Below are positions 39,258 through 49,351 of a DNA stretch of 64,000 nt, piece after piece. The first letter of the stretch is position 1; each line of letters opens with the position of its first letter. The notes below the pieces were generated by a model that saw only the letters and a program-made list of their open reading frames with translations, was not told the DNA's origin and did no database searches. The DNA lies in contig NZ_JACIGE010000006.1 of assembly GCF_014197755.1 (NCBI RefSeq), forward strand, positions 166,930-230,929, given 5' to 3'. This DNA comes from Rhodocyclus tenuis. GTDB lineage: Bacteria > Pseudomonadota > Gammaproteobacteria > Burkholderiales > Rhodocyclaceae. Made by a program: the position numbers and the translations under genes.

Positions 39258-41306
39258 TTGGGTAACATCGCCGCCATGACGCAGAGTCCCGCATCCCCAC
39301 GCCAGGAGCCAGCCACGCAGGCCTGGTCGAGCTGGTATCTGACCATTCCGAAGCTCGCCGTAACGTTGCTGCTGGTGCTGCTCATCGCCCTGCTCTGGTT
39401 GCTGCGCCAGAACGAGGTCGAGGAGCAGCGTTCGACCCTGATTGCCGACGTACTGTGGCTCGAGCAGAACGTCCGCTTCCACCTTGACGGCAATACCGAA
39501 ACACTGCAGCAACTGGCGCTCGACATCGCGTTCGAGCGCGACGCGAACCGCCTGTTTGCCACGCGTGCCCGGCACATCCTGCGCAACAGCCCGGAACTGA
39601 CGCAGATCTTCTGGCTCGACGCGCAGGGCAGGATGATCGACGCGCTGCCCCCCGCCGGTACGACGCCGGCCGCCCCCGCCAAAGCGGCGAAGAACAACAC
39701 TTCGACGCTGGCCAGCGAGCGCGCCGACAAACTGCTCAAGCCAGTCTATTCGGACATCCTTGGCGAGTCGGGCGAGGCCTCGTTCGAGCTGCACCTACCG
39801 GTGCGCGAACCGGACAGCGCCGGAAACGCCGGCCGGGCGCGCGGCGAAATCGTCGCCGTCTATTCGCTCGACGCGCTGCTCAAGCACCTGACGCCGTGGT
39901 GGCTGGCCGAGAAGTATCAGGTACGCATCGTCGACGGCAACGGCAAGGTTCTCGCCAGCAAGTCGCGCGTCGACGCCGCCGATCCGCTGCTCAGCTACAA
40001 GCTGGCGTTCGACCCGCCGGGCTACGGTCTGCTCTTCCATGTCACCGCCTACAAGGTCGCCAGCAGCGTCGCGCAGACGCTGATCGCGACGCTGATCCTG
40101 ATCCTTGCCGGCGCCGTCCTGCTCAGCCTGTGGGTGGTGCACGGCCTGATCCAGCGCCGCCTGGCGGCAGAACAGGCCTTGCGCGCCGAGCACGCGTTCC
40201 GCAAGGCGATGGAGGATTCGCTCACCGTCGGCATGCGCGCGCGTGACCGCGACGGCCGCATTACCTACGTCAACCCGGCCTTCTGCCAGATGGTCGGCTT
40301 CACTCCCGAGGAACTGATCGGCTGCGCGCCGCCGATGCCGTACTGGGCGCCCGAAGAAAAGGAGAAGTCCGAAGGCTTCTACCACGCCACGCTCGCCGGC
40401 CGCGGCCCTGGCGAAGGCTTCGAGCTGCGCTTCCGGCACAAGAACGGCGAGCGCGTCGATGTGCTGGTGTGCACCGCGCCACTGATCAATGCCGACGGCC
40501 AGCACACCGGCTGGATGTCGTCAATCCTCGACATCACCGCGCGCAAACGCGCCGACGAACTGGCACGCCAGCAGGAGGAAAAACTGCAGGTCACCTCGCG
40601 CCTGGTAACCATGGGCGAAATGGCGTCGATGCTGGCGCACGAACTCAACCAGCCGCTTGCGGCGATCGCCAGCTACAACACCGGCTGTCTGAACAAGCTC
40701 GAATCCGGCACCTACACCGTCGGCGAACTGCGCGACGCGCTCGGCAAGCTCGGCGTGCAGGCGCAGCGCGCCGGCCAGATCATCCGTCGCGTGCATGACT
40801 TCGTGCGCAAGAGCGAACCGAAGCTGGCGCCCTGCGATCTGGCCGAGATGGTCGACGACAGCATCGGCTTCATCGAGGCGGTGGCGAAGAGCCGCAACGT
40901 ACGCATCCTGCGCGAGGTGCAGGGAATGCGGCCGGAGATCCAGGCCGACCGCGTGATGCTCGAGCAGGTGCTGGTCAACCTGATGCGCAACGCCGTCGAA
41001 GCCATGGCAGACTTGCCGCCGGAGCGGCGCAACCTGACCATCGCGCTGGCACGCGTCGACCGGCAGATGCAGATCCGCGTCATCGACACCGGCCCTGGAA
41101 TTCCGGAAGACACCCGCGACAAGCTGTTCACGCCGTTTTTCTCGAGCAAGCCGGAGGGAATGGGAATGGGGCTCAACATCTGCCGTTCGATCATCGAATT
41201 CCACCACGGCCGCCTGTGGCTTGAAGCGAACCCGCAGGGCGGCTGTGTATTCGTCATCAATCTGCCGATTTCGACCGAAACGGCAGCCGACGGCCCGGCA
41301 TCGTGA
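39258..41306 (+). CDS. dctS: DctS-type sensor histidine kinase (PAS, HisKA, HATPase)
   Basis: The product is 682 aa if it starts at TTG 39258, which has GGAG 6 nt upstream. ATG 39276 lacks a ribosome-binding site. Two membrane helices (about 33-50 and 270-295) flank a periplasmic sensor domain. A PAS domain (RDGRITYVNPAFCQMVGF) is followed by the H-box MLAHELNQPLAAIASY, then N, G1 (DTGPGIPEDT) and G2 (GMGMGLNICRSI) boxes. It is divergent from dctPQM and overlaps its response regulator, which matches DctS of the DctSR pairs that control dicarboxylate uptake. Confidence 0.9.
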   Translation: MGNIAAMTQSPASPRQEPATQAWSSWYLTIPKLAVTLLLVLLIALLWLLRQNEVEEQRSTLIADVLWLEQNVRFHLDGNTETLQQLALDIAFERDANRLFATRARHILRNSPELTQIFWLDAQGRMIDALPPAGTTPAAPAKAAKNNTSTLASERADKLLKPVYSDILGESGEASFELHLPVREPDSAGNAGRARGEIVAVYSLDALLKHLTPWWLAEKYQVRIVDGNGKVLASKSRVDAADPLLSYKLAFDPPGYGLLFHVTAYKVASSVAQTLIATLILILAGAVLLSLWVVHGLIQRRLAAEQALRAEHAFRKAMEDSLTVGMRARDRDGRITYVNPAFCQMVGFTPEELIGCAPPMPYWAPEEKEKSEGFYHATLAGRGPGEGFELRFRHKNGERVDVLVCTAPLINADGQHTGWMSSILDITARKRADELARQQEEKLQVTSRLVTMGEMASMLAHELNQPLAAIASYNTGCLNKLESGTYTVGELRDALGKLGVQAQRAGQIIRRVHDFVRKSEPKLAPCDLAEMVDDSIGFIEAVAKSRNVRILREVQGMRPEIQADRVMLEQVLVNLMRNAVEAMADLPPERRNLTIALARVDRQMQIRVIDTGPGIPEDTRDKLFTPFFSSKPEGMGMGLNICRSIIEFHHGRLWLEANPQGGCVFVINLPISTETAADGPAS

Positions 41307-41908
41307 GCGCCCGCGCCTATCTCGTCGACGACGACGAGGCGATCCGCGATTCGCTCGGCTGGCTGCTCGAATCGAAAGGCGTCGCCTGCCTCGCCTATCC
41401 GTCGGCCGAGGACTTCCTCGCCGCCTGGACTTGCGAACTGGCCGGTTGTGTCGTCCTCGACATCCGCATGGGCGGCATGAGCGGCCCGGAACTGTTCGAG
41501 CAGTTGCGCCAGCGTGGCAGCCAGCTGCCGGTGATCTTTCTCACCGGCCACGGCGATGTACCGATGGCCGTCGCCGCGATCAAGAAGGGTGCCTTCGACT
41601 TTGTCGAGAAGCCTTTCAACGACAATGAACTGGTCGACCGGGTCGTCGCCGCCATCGAAACCGATACCCGGCAGCGTTCGGCCGCGTCATCGCTCGGCTC
41701 GACGCAGGCGCTGCTGGCGCGCCTGACGCAGCGCGAACGGCAGGTCATGGAACTCGTTCTCGCCGGCAAGTTCAATAAGGTCATTGCCGACGAACTGAAC
41801 ATCAGCATGCGCACCGTCGAAGTCCATCGTGCCAACCTGTTTGAAAAAATGGGCGTGAAAACCGCCGTCGAGCTTGCGCAACGGCTCTCTGCCCTCGGCG
41901 AACGCTGA
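41303..41908 (+). CDS. dctR: DctR-type response regulator (REC plus LuxR HTH)
   Basis: The product is 201 aa from a GTG at 41303 overlapping the kinase stop as GTGA. The receiver has an acidic pocket VDDDEA, a phospho-Asp in VVLDIRMGGMSG, and a Lys in VEKPF. The FixJ/NarL-type HTH is TQRERQVMELVLAGKFNKVIA (read in parts). It is likely the activator of dctPQM. Confidence 0.92.
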   Translation: MSARAYLVDDDEAIRDSLGWLLESKGVACLAYPSAEDFLAAWTCELAGCVVLDIRMGGMSGPELFEQLRQRGSQLPVIFLTGHGDVPMAVAAIKKGAFDFVEKPFNDNELVDRVVAAIETDTRQRSAASSLGSTQALLARLTQRERQVMELVLAGKFNKVIADELNISMRTVEVHRANLFEKMGVKTAVELAQRLSALGER

Positions 41909-42037
41909 ATTTTCGCTCGCCGCGCTCGCCTCGCGCGACGCTGGTGCGGAAAATGAATAGGTCATTCCAGGCGCAAGCGACAGCGCTCAGCACAGCGAGG
42001 CGAATCCGGCAGCCCCCGTGAAAGGAAAGCGACGAAA

Positions 42038-44749
42038 ATGTGCCCCCAGCACCCGCAGGCCATCAGCGTCAATGCTTCGGCGGCGATCGTCGCCGGCATC
42101 TATGCGCTGGTCGCCGCGCTGTGGATTGCCTTGTCCGACAGCGCGCTTGCAACGCTGGTCAGCAATACCGAGCAGCTCGTCCAGTTGCAGATGCTCAAAG
42201 GCTGGCTTTTCGTCGGCATCACCGCGGTTCTGCTCTTCTTCCTGATGCGCTGGCGGCTGACGCAACTGGCTAGCTCGCAGCAAACGGTCCTTGAAGACGA
42301 GGGCCGGCTGCAGTCGATCCTCAGCTCGATCGACGACCTCGTTTTCGTCATCGACCCCGACGGCACGCTGATCGACTGCGCGCAACCCAACGCGCCGACG
42401 CTGCTGCTGCCGATGGAACAGTTTCTCGGCCGCCGCCTCGACTCGGTCGGACTTCCGGCCGATGTCGCCGCAAAGATGCTCGACGCCATCGAACAGTTGC
42501 GGCGCAAGCCCGAAGTCATCAGCATCGATTACGCACTCGACCTGCCACAGGGTCGTCACTGGTTTGAATCGCGCCTGTCGCGACTGCTTGACGGCGAAGG
42601 CGCCTTCGCCGGCGTCACCGCAGTTGCCCGCGACGTGTCGGCGCGCCACCGCGCCGAAGATAAACTGCGCGACAGCGAGCTTTCCTTCCGCACCCTGCTC
42701 GAAGGCTTGCCCAATATCGCCGTCCAGGGTTACGACCGCGAACGCCGCATCATCTTCTGGAACCCGGCGAGCGAAAGACTGTACGGCTTCCGGCGCGACG
42801 AGGTGCTCGGGCGAAAACTCGAAGACACGATCATCCCGCCCGAGCTGCGCACGGTGCTTGTCGACCAGCACCAGCGCTGGCTCGATGAAGGCGTGCCGAT
42901 TCCTGCCGGAGAAATCGCACTGTGCCGCAGCGACGGCAGCCTGGTACCGGTCTATTCCAGCCACGCGCTGATCGTCAACAGCCGCGACGAGCCCGAGATG
43001 TTCTGTCTCGACGTCGACATGGGCAAGCTGCGTCAGGCCGAGAGCGAATTGCGCCTTGCCGCGCGCGTCTTCGAAAGCAGCGCCGAAGGCATCATCATCA
43101 CCGATTGCGAGCGGCTGGTGCTCGCCGCCAACGATGCCTTCAGCCGCATCACCGGGTTCGCGCGCGACGAAATCCTCGGCAAGACGCCGGACTTTCTCGC
43201 TTCCGGGCTGCAGAGCAAGGACTATGTTGCGGATATCTGGCGAGAGGCGGTGCGAACGGGACACTGGCAGGGAGAAATCTCCAACCGCAGGCGCAGCGGC
43301 GAGGTATTTCCCGGCTGGCTGGCGATCACCGCGGTGCATGACGACGCCGGCCAGCCGACGCATTTCATTGCGATCCTCGCCGACCTGTCGGAACGCAAGG
43401 CGATCGAAGCGCGCCTGCAACACCTGACGCATCACGACCCGCTGACCAATCTGCCCAATCGCCTGCTGCTGCGCGACCGCGTCGAACAGGCACTCGCTTT
43501 CGCCAGCCGCGAACGGCGCAGACTCGCGCTGCTGCTGCTCGATCTCGACCATTTCAAGGAAATCAACGACAGCCTCGGCCACGCCATCGGTGACCGCCTG
43601 CTGATCGCCATCGCCGCACGACTGGGCAGTTGCGTACGCGATACCGACACCATCAGCCGGCAGGGAGGTGACGAATTCCTGATCGCGCTGAGCAGCGTCA
43701 AGGACAGCGCTGCCGTTGCCAGCATTGCTGCCAACATCCTGCAGGCGATGGAAGCGCCCTTCACCGTCGACGACCAGACGCTGGCCTGCTCGTTCTCGAT
43801 CGGCATCGCCGTCTGGCCCGAGGACGGCAAGGACTTCGACACCCTGCTGCTGAAGACCGATACCGCGATGTACAAGGCCAAGGAAAGTGGCCGCAACGCC
43901 TACCGCTTCTTCAACGAGCACATGAATACCGACGGCAGGCGCCGTCTGCAGTTGCAGAACGGGCTGCGGCTGGCGATCGAACGCGAGGAACTGTCGGTGC
44001 ACTATCAACCGCAGATCGATCTCGCCAGCGGCGCCATCACCGGCGCCGAAGCGCTGCTGCGCTGGACCAGCCGCGAGTTTGGCGAAATCGGCCCGAACAT
44101 CTTCATCCCGCTGGCTGAACAGAGCGGCCTGATCCACGCGATCGGCGAATGGGTGCTCCTTGCCGCCTGCCACCAGGCGGAACTGTGGCGGCAGCACTAC
44201 CCGCCGGGACTGACCGTCGCCGTCAATCTCTCGGCGCAGCAGTTCCGCCGCGGCGACCCGGTCGCACTGATCAAGCGTGCGCTCGCCGCCAGCGGCCTGC
44301 CCGGCGAACTTCTGGAACTCGAAATCACCGAGTCGATGCTGATCAGCGAGGCCGACGAGGTGCTCGGCATGCTGCAGCGCCTGAAAGCGCTCGGCGTACG
44401 CCTCGCCATCGACGACTTCGGCACCGGCTACTCGAGCCTGTCCTACCTGCAGCGCTTCCCGATCGACAAGCTGAAGATCGACCAGTCCTTCGTTCGCCAT
44501 ATTGCGCGCAACAACGACGATGCCGCGATCGTCGACACCATCGTCCAGCTCGGCCGCATTCTCAAATTGACGACCATCGCCGAAGGGGTCGAAGAATTGC
44601 AGCACGCCAGTTTCCTGCGCGCAGCGGGCTGCAACGAGGCGCAGGGCTACCTGTTCGGCAAGCCGATGCCGGCCGCTCAGTTTGCCGAACTGCTCGCCAG
44701 AGGCGACGCGACCACAGCGGCTGACGACAGCCCTTCCCAATCAAGCTGA
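42038..44749 (+). CDS. Membrane-anchored PAS-GGDEF-EAL c-di-GMP enzyme
   Basis: The product is 903 aa with AAAGGAAAG before the ATG. Two membrane helices (about 14-33 and 53-72) are followed by three PAS-like regions (SIDDLVFVIDPDG, RRIIFWNPASERLYGF, RLVLAANDAFSRITGF), a GGDEF domain (intact RQGGDEFL near 545) and an EAL domain (intact ITGAEALLRW near 668; DDFGTGYSS). Both catalytic motifs are intact, so it could make and/or degrade c-di-GMP. Its last 73 nt overlap the 3' end of tilS on the other strand. Confidence 0.95.
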   Translation: MCPQHPQAISVNASAAIVAGIYALVAALWIALSDSALATLVSNTEQLVQLQMLKGWLFVGITAVLLFFLMRWRLTQLASSQQTVLEDEGRLQSILSSIDDLVFVIDPDGTLIDCAQPNAPTLLLPMEQFLGRRLDSVGLPADVAAKMLDAIEQLRRKPEVISIDYALDLPQGRHWFESRLSRLLDGEGAFAGVTAVARDVSARHRAEDKLRDSELSFRTLLEGLPNIAVQGYDRERRIIFWNPASERLYGFRRDEVLGRKLEDTIIPPELRTVLVDQHQRWLDEGVPIPAGEIALCRSDGSLVPVYSSHALIVNSRDEPEMFCLDVDMGKLRQAESELRLAARVFESSAEGIIITDCERLVLAANDAFSRITGFARDEILGKTPDFLASGLQSKDYVADIWREAVRTGHWQGEISNRRRSGEVFPGWLAITAVHDDAGQPTHFIAILADLSERKAIEARLQHLTHHDPLTNLPNRLLLRDRVEQALAFASRERRRLALLLLDLDHFKEINDSLGHAIGDRLLIAIAARLGSCVRDTDTISRQGGDEFLIALSSVKDSAAVASIAANILQAMEAPFTVDDQTLACSFSIGIAVWPEDGKDFDTLLLKTDTAMYKAKESGRNAYRFFNEHMNTDGRRRLQLQNGLRLAIEREELSVHYQPQIDLASGAITGAEALLRWTSREFGEIGPNIFIPLAEQSGLIHAIGEWVLLAACHQAELWRQHYPPGLTVAVNLSAQQFRRGDPVALIKRALAASGLPGELLELEITESMLISEADEVLGMLQRLKALGVRLAIDDFGTGYSSLSYLQRFPIDKLKIDQSFVRHIARNNDDAAIVDTIVQLGRILKLTTIAEGVEELQHASFLRAAGCNEAQGYLFGKPMPAAQFAELLARGDATTAADDSPSQSS

Positions 44750-46179
44750 ACGCCCGCTTCGCCGGCGGCGCAGGCAAAGGCCGCATCGACGCCGATGCCG
44801 GCCGCCCACACCAGTTGCCCGCCGCACCACAGGAGCGGCAAACGCTCGCGTTGCCAGGGCGGAACGGCTTGCTCCTGTAGCAGGTTCTTCAGGCTGCGCC
44901 GCGGCCGTCGCGCATCGGGCTGCAGACGTTCGCCACCGCAGCGCAGCGCAAAGTGCGCCGCGCCTTCAGCGAGTCGCGCCAGGCTGATGCCGGCGCCGAT
45001 CGTCCGGCGAAGCAGCAGCCGCCTGCCTCCCCAGTCGAGCACCGCATCACCGTCAAAAGACCAGGGCAAGGCTGAGGGCAAGGGTGGCAGCCGGGGCAAC
45101 ACGTACAGCTCGCCGCGAAACACGCGCAGCGATCCGGCCGGCAGGGCGACACAGGTTTCTGCCGTCGCGCGCGTACTCGCCAGTTGCCGGCGCGCTTCCT
45201 CCAGCCAGCGCGCGTCCGCTGCCGGCAGCCCGGCGCACCTCATCTCGTGGCGCAGGAGATTGCGTGCCCGTGCATCCGTCAGTGAATTCAGCGCGGCCAG
45301 CGACAGCCGCCCGCCGGCCGGTGCCAGTCGTTCCCGGTCAAGCTGCGCCAGTTCGTCGAGCAGCAGCGCCGCTTCGGCGAAATGGCCGGTAGCGCGCGCC
45401 AGCGCAGCGCTGCCACCGGGAAAGACCGACGACAAGGGCGGCAGGATCCGGTGGCGGATGAAATTGCGCCGATGCCGGCAATCGGCGTTGCTCTCGTCCT
45501 CGATCCAGCGCAAGCCGAAGTGCCCGGCGTAGGCGGTCAGCGTCGCCCGCGGCAGATCGAGCAAGGGCCGGATCAGCCGCGGCGCGCGCGCTGGCGATCC
45601 GCCTGCCGGTGCGGGGTCGGCGTGCAGCGCCCGCTCGGCCGGCATGCCTCCGGCACCAGCGACGCCGGCGCCGCGCAGCAGGCGCAGCAACAAGGTTTCC
45701 GCCTGATCGTCGCGGTGATGCGCGAGCGCCAGCCAGTCGGCCGCGCAGCGCGCAAAAGCGGCATAGCGCTGGCGACGTGCCGCCGCTTCGAGACCTTCGC
45801 CATCGCTGGCGATCGGCGCCAGTTCGATCACCTGCAGCGGAATGGCGCGTGCGGCGCAGAAATCGGCGCAGAAGCAAGCCCAGTCGGCGGCGTGTGGCGA
45901 GAGACCGTGATTGACGTGCAGCGCCGACAGCGCGTTCGGCAGCGCCAGGCGTTGCAGCGCGTCGAGCAGCACCAGCGAATCGCGGCCACCCGAGAGGGCG
46001 ACGCAAAGACGATCGCCCGCTGGCACGCGGGCGACGCAAAAAGTGGAGAGACTGCTAAGAACAGCCTGCACGGCGGCGTCGCCAGCGTCAGCCGTGGCCG
46101 CCTCGCGACGCTGCAAGCCGGCGGCCGTGGCGACGCCGGCGGGCTGATCAGCTGACGGGCTGCTCTTTCGTCCGGCCAT
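44677..46179 (-). CDS. tilS: tRNA(Ile)-lysidine synthetase
   Basis: The product is up to 500 aa. The PP-loop [13 protein letters not shown] is present, with [13 protein letters not shown] and [19 protein letters not shown], and C-terminal TilS domains end near [12 protein letters not shown]. It modifies C34 of tRNA-Ile(CAU). The first about 30 residues overlap accA and are not conserved, so a later GTG start is possible. A 15-20 residue tail beyond the family end overlaps the converging GGDEF-EAL gene. Confidence 0.94.
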   Translation of the reverse strand: MAGRKSSPSADQPAGVATAAGLQRREAATADAGDAAVQAVLSSLSTFCVARVPAGDRLCVALSGGRDSLVLLDALQRLALPNALSALHVNHGLSPHAADWACFCADFCAARAIPLQVIELAPIASDGEGLEAAARRQRYAAFARCAADWLALAHHRDDQAETLLLRLLRGAGVAGAGGMPAERALHADPAPAGGSPARAPRLIRPLLDLPRATLTAYAGHFGLRWIEDESNADCRHRRNFIRHRILPPLSSVFPGGSAALARATGHFAEAALLLDELAQLDRERLAPAGGRLSLAALNSLTDARARNLLRHEMRCAGLPAADARWLEEARRQLASTRATAETCVALPAGSLRVFRGELYVLPRLPPLPSALPWSFDGDAVLDWGGRRLLLRRTIGAGISLARLAEGAAHFALRCGGERLQPDARRPRRSLKNLLQEQAVPPWQRERLPLLWCGGQLVWAAGIGVDAAFACAAGEAGVQLDWEGLSSAAVVASPLASSSAN

Positions 46180-47116
46180 AGGCCATCAGGCGCTTGAAAC
46201 GCGTTTCCAGCAGCGCCTCGGTCGACAGCGCCGACACCTCGCGCAACGCGTCCTGCAGCGCTTTCTTGAGGCTCTGCGCCATCGCCGCGTGGTCGCGATG
46301 GGCGCCGCCGGGCGGTTCGGGAATGACGCGATCGACCAGGCCAAACGATTTCAGGCGCGCCGCGGTGATCGCCATCGCCTCGGCCGCGTCGGCCGCGCGC
46401 GCGGCGCTCTTCCACAGGATCGAGGCACAGCCCTCGGGCGAGATCACCGAATAGGTCGAGTACTGCAGCATCTGCACGACGTCGCCGACGGCGATCGCCA
46501 GCGCGCCGCCGGAACCGCCCTCACCGATGATGGTGACGATCACCGGCGTCTTCAGGTCGGCGAGTTCATAGAGGTTGCGGCCGATGGCTTCGGACTGGCC
46601 GCGTTCCTCGGCGTCGATGCCCGGATAGGCGCCCGGCGTATCGACGAAGGTGAACACCGGAATCTCGAACTTTTCGGCCAGCTTCATCAGGCGCAATGCC
46701 TTGCGGTAGCCCTCGGGACGCGGCATGCCGAAGTTGCGCAGGATCTTTTCCTTGGTGTCGCGACCCTTCTGGTGGCCGATGACCATCACCGTCTGGCCGT
46801 TGAAGCGCGCCAGACCGCCGACGATGGCCCGGTCGTCGGCAAAGGAGCGGTCGCCGTGCAGTTCGTGAAAGTCGGTGAAGATGCGGCCGAGATAATCGAG
46901 CGTGTACGGCCGTTGCGGGTGCCGCGCCACCTGGCAGATCTGCCAGGAAGTGAGCTTCCCGTAGATGTCCTTGGTCAGCGACTGGCTCTTCTTTTCGAGC
47001 CGGCCGATTTCTTCGGAGATATCGACAGCCGAATCGTCCTGGACGAAACGCAGTTCTTCGATCTTGGCTTCGAGTTCGGCGATCGGCTGTTCGAAATCGA
47101 GAAAGGTGGTCTTCAT
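46148..47116 (-). CDS. accA: Acetyl-CoA carboxylase carboxyltransferase subunit alpha
   Basis: The product is 322 aa from ATG 47116 ([19 protein letters not shown]). The 75-residue upstream frame is rejected. The family segments [19 protein letters not shown] and [11 protein letters not shown] are intact. It transfers CO2 from biotin to acetyl-CoA with AccD. It lies between the alkA-like gene and tilS, a common betaproteobacterial order. Confidence 0.98.
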   Translation of the reverse strand: MKTTFLDFEQPIAELEAKIEELRFVQDDSAVDISEEIGRLEKKSQSLTKDIYGKLTSWQICQVARHPQRPYTLDYLGRIFTDFHELHGDRSFADDRAIVGGLARFNGQTVMVIGHQKGRDTKEKILRNFGMPRPEGYRKALRLMKLAEKFEIPVFTFVDTPGAYPGIDAEERGQSEAIGRNLYELADLKTPVIVTIIGEGGSGGALAIAVGDVVQMLQYSTYSVISPEGCASILWKSAARAADAAEAMAITAARLKSFGLVDRVIPEPPGGAHRDHAAMAQSLKKALQDALREVSALSTEALLETRFKRLMAYGRTKEQPVS

Positions 47117-47177
47117 CTGGCGCGGGTCCAAGTGCAAGGTGGCGCATTTTAACCGAAAACGCCGCGGCTTCCGGGGC

Positions 47178-47795
47178 TCAGTATTCGACCGGCACCGGGT
47201 CCAGACTGCGCCAGAGATACCAGGTCGCCACCGAACGCCAGGGCCGCCAGCGCTCGCCATGCTCGGCCAGCACGCGCCGCGTCGGCCGCTCGCCGGCGTG
47301 GTAGTGCAGCGCCACCGCGCGCTGCAAGCCGATGTCGTCAAGCGGCAGCACGTCGGGGCGCAGCAGGTTGAAGATCAGGAACATCTCGGCCGTCCACACG
47401 CCGATGCCGCGCACCGCTGTGAGCTCGGCGATCACCTCGGCGTCGCTCATCGTCGGCCAGCGCGCCACTTCCAGCGAGCCGTCGCGGAAATGCCCGGCGA
47501 GGTCGAGCAGGTATTCGACCTTGCGTGCCGACAGCCCGCAGCCACGCAAGACCGGCACCTCGCTGGCCAGCACGGCCGCCGGCGAAAGCTCCGGCAGCGC
47601 GGCCAGCACCCGCGACCAGACACTGTCGGCGGCCTTGACCGAAATCTGTTGACCGACGATCGAACGCGCCAGCGTCGCGAAAGCATCGCCGCGCGTGGCC
47701 AGCGAAACGTCGGCGTAGCGCTCGACCAGCGTCGCCATCACCACGTCATTTTCTGCCAGAGCCTGTGACGCCTGTTGCCAATAGTTGGGGATCAT
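47178..47795 (-). CDS. DNA-3-methyladenine glycosylase II (AlkA family, short form)
   Basis: The product is 205 aa from ATG 47795 ([13 protein letters not shown]). It is a single HhH-GPD domain: the hairpin [16 protein letters not shown] and the catalytic Asp in [14 protein letters not shown]. It excises alkylated bases. The N-terminal AlkA domain of E. coli is absent, as in other short members. The ribosome-binding site is weak. It lies upstream of accA. Confidence 0.92.
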   Translation of the reverse strand: MIPNYWQQASQALAENDVVMATLVERYADVSLATRGDAFATLARSIVGQQISVKAADSVWSRVLAALPELSPAAVLASEVPVLRGCGLSARKVEYLLDLAGHFRDGSLEVARWPTMSDAEVIAELTAVRGIGVWTAEMFLIFNLLRPDVLPLDDIGLQRAVALHYHAGERPTRRVLAEHGERWRPWRSVATWYLWRSLDPVPVEY

Positions 47796-48069
47796 CGCCG
47801 GGTACCAGCCTGGGTTGCGACAAGAGATTGCAGCATTGTAGGGGCGAGGGCCGCGCGCAGGCGCATCTGACGAGCCACACCGGCCACCTCGGGCCTCGCG
47901 AACGGTTCGCGTTACCGCGATAATGCAGCAGCGCCGATCAGCAAATAAAACGCGAGCATAAACTGCGCTGATCACGGGCTTGAATTCCCTTACGGGCAGC
48001 GTAGTATCAGCGCTCTCACCAGAACGACGGCGCCAGAACCCGGCCACGGTTCGGAGCGCCGCTAAGCAG

Positions 48070-49344
48070 ATGAACGAACTATCTCCCGTACCCCGACTGT
48101 TTCTGCAAGCGCTGCTTTCACCCGAACACGCGTGGGCGGCAGCCGTTTGCCGCGTCTGGCCAGACGGCGGCAACGCCGCAAGCGGCGCGGCCAACGCGTC
48201 GTCCGCGCCGCCGGCAGTTGCCGCGCCGCTCGCTGCACTGGCCGACTCGCTGGGCAGATCCACCGGCATCAAGGCGCTGACGAAAGCCATGCCGCTGTTT
48301 TTGCCGGTTACCACAGAAGACCTCGGCGACCCGGCACTGAGCCGTAGCCTGCCGGCGCAGCAAAGCGTTTTCGTCCTTCCCGCGGCAGCGCTGTCGTCGC
48401 CGAAAGCAATCGCCAGTTGCGCCGCGCTACGCCAACGCGGCTATCACTGCGGCCTGCGCATCGACCGCAAGGACCTGATCGCACAAGTTCCCGTAGATGC
48501 CTTCGACTGGCTGCAACTCGACGCCACTTTTGCGCGCACCGAACTGCCGGTGCTTGAACTGATTCGCGCGCACCAGTCCGGCCTGCAGATGATGGCGACC
48601 GGCGTCGGCACGCGCACGCTGGCCGAGTGGCTCAAGGAAAAGCACTTCGCGCTGCATGACGGACGTTTCGTCGCGCTGCTCGACCGGCAGCGCCGGCGTG
48701 AGGCCGACATCGCGCGCCTGAAGCTGGTCAAGCTGCTCGGTCTGGTCATCGCCGACGCCGACACGCGCGAGATCGAGGCAATCTTCCGCGAAGAAGCACG
48801 CCTGTCGTACAACCTGCTGCGTCTGGTCAATTCGGTCGCCGTCGGCGCGCGGACCAAGATCGTCAGTTTCCGCCAGGCGATCGACGTGCTCGGCCGGCGC
48901 CAACTCAAGCGCTGGCTGCAACTGCTCATTTACGCCAACCCGATCGGCAACGGCGAACCCAATCCCTTGCTGACGCTGGCCGCGGCGCGCGGCCGCGCGC
49001 TCGAAGCGATGTGCGAAAAGCTGCCGGCTCCCGAAGGCATCGAAAACCTCAGCGACGCAGCCTTCACCGTCGGCATCTTCTCGCTACTCGACGTGCTGCT
49101 CAATCTGCCACTGGCGGAAATCACCGCTGCCCTGCCGCTGCACGAATCGATCAGCGCAGCACTGGTCGAGCGTCGCGGCATGCTCGGTGAACTGCTTGCC
49201 GCGCAGATCGCCAGCGAATCCGGCCATGACCAGCTTGCCGCGGCAGCGCTCGACCGCCTCGGCATTGCGCCGGCCCTGCATCTCGACGCCCAGGCGACGG
49301 CCGTGCATTGGGCAGCAGAAATCGCGCGTCAGCCGCTGGAATAA
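48070..49344 (+). CDS. EAL-HDOD signalling protein with degenerate EAL part
   Basis: The product is 424 aa from ATG 48070. The N-terminal about 215 residues look like an eroded EAL phosphodiesterase fold (GLRIDRKDLIAQVPVDAFDW, read in parts) without EAL or DDFG motifs. Residues about 225-410 are an HDOD domain (LKLVKLLGLVIADADTREIE, SYNLLRLVNSVAVG). EAL-HDOD proteins such as YuxH-like regulators act in signalling rather than catalysis. It is co-directional with the next c-di-GMP gene (7-nt gap). Confidence 0.88.
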   Translation: MNELSPVPRLFLQALLSPEHAWAAAVCRVWPDGGNAASGAANASSAPPAVAAPLAALADSLGRSTGIKALTKAMPLFLPVTTEDLGDPALSRSLPAQQSVFVLPAAALSSPKAIASCAALRQRGYHCGLRIDRKDLIAQVPVDAFDWLQLDATFARTELPVLELIRAHQSGLQMMATGVGTRTLAEWLKEKHFALHDGRFVALLDRQRRREADIARLKLVKLLGLVIADADTREIEAIFREEARLSYNLLRLVNSVAVGARTKIVSFRQAIDVLGRRQLKRWLQLLIYANPIGNGEPNPLLTLAAARGRALEAMCEKLPAPEGIENLSDAAFTVGIFSLLDVLLNLPLAEITAALPLHESISAALVERRGMLGELLAAQIASESGHDQLAAAALDRLGIAPALHLDAQATAVHWAAEIARQPLE

Positions 49345-49351
49345 TCGAGGC

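Noticed and set aside
41987..44740. 917-aa minus-strand open frame opposite the GGDEF-EAL gene
   Set aside because: Mirror frame created by codon bias. The plus strand holds intact PAS, GGDEF and EAL motifs.
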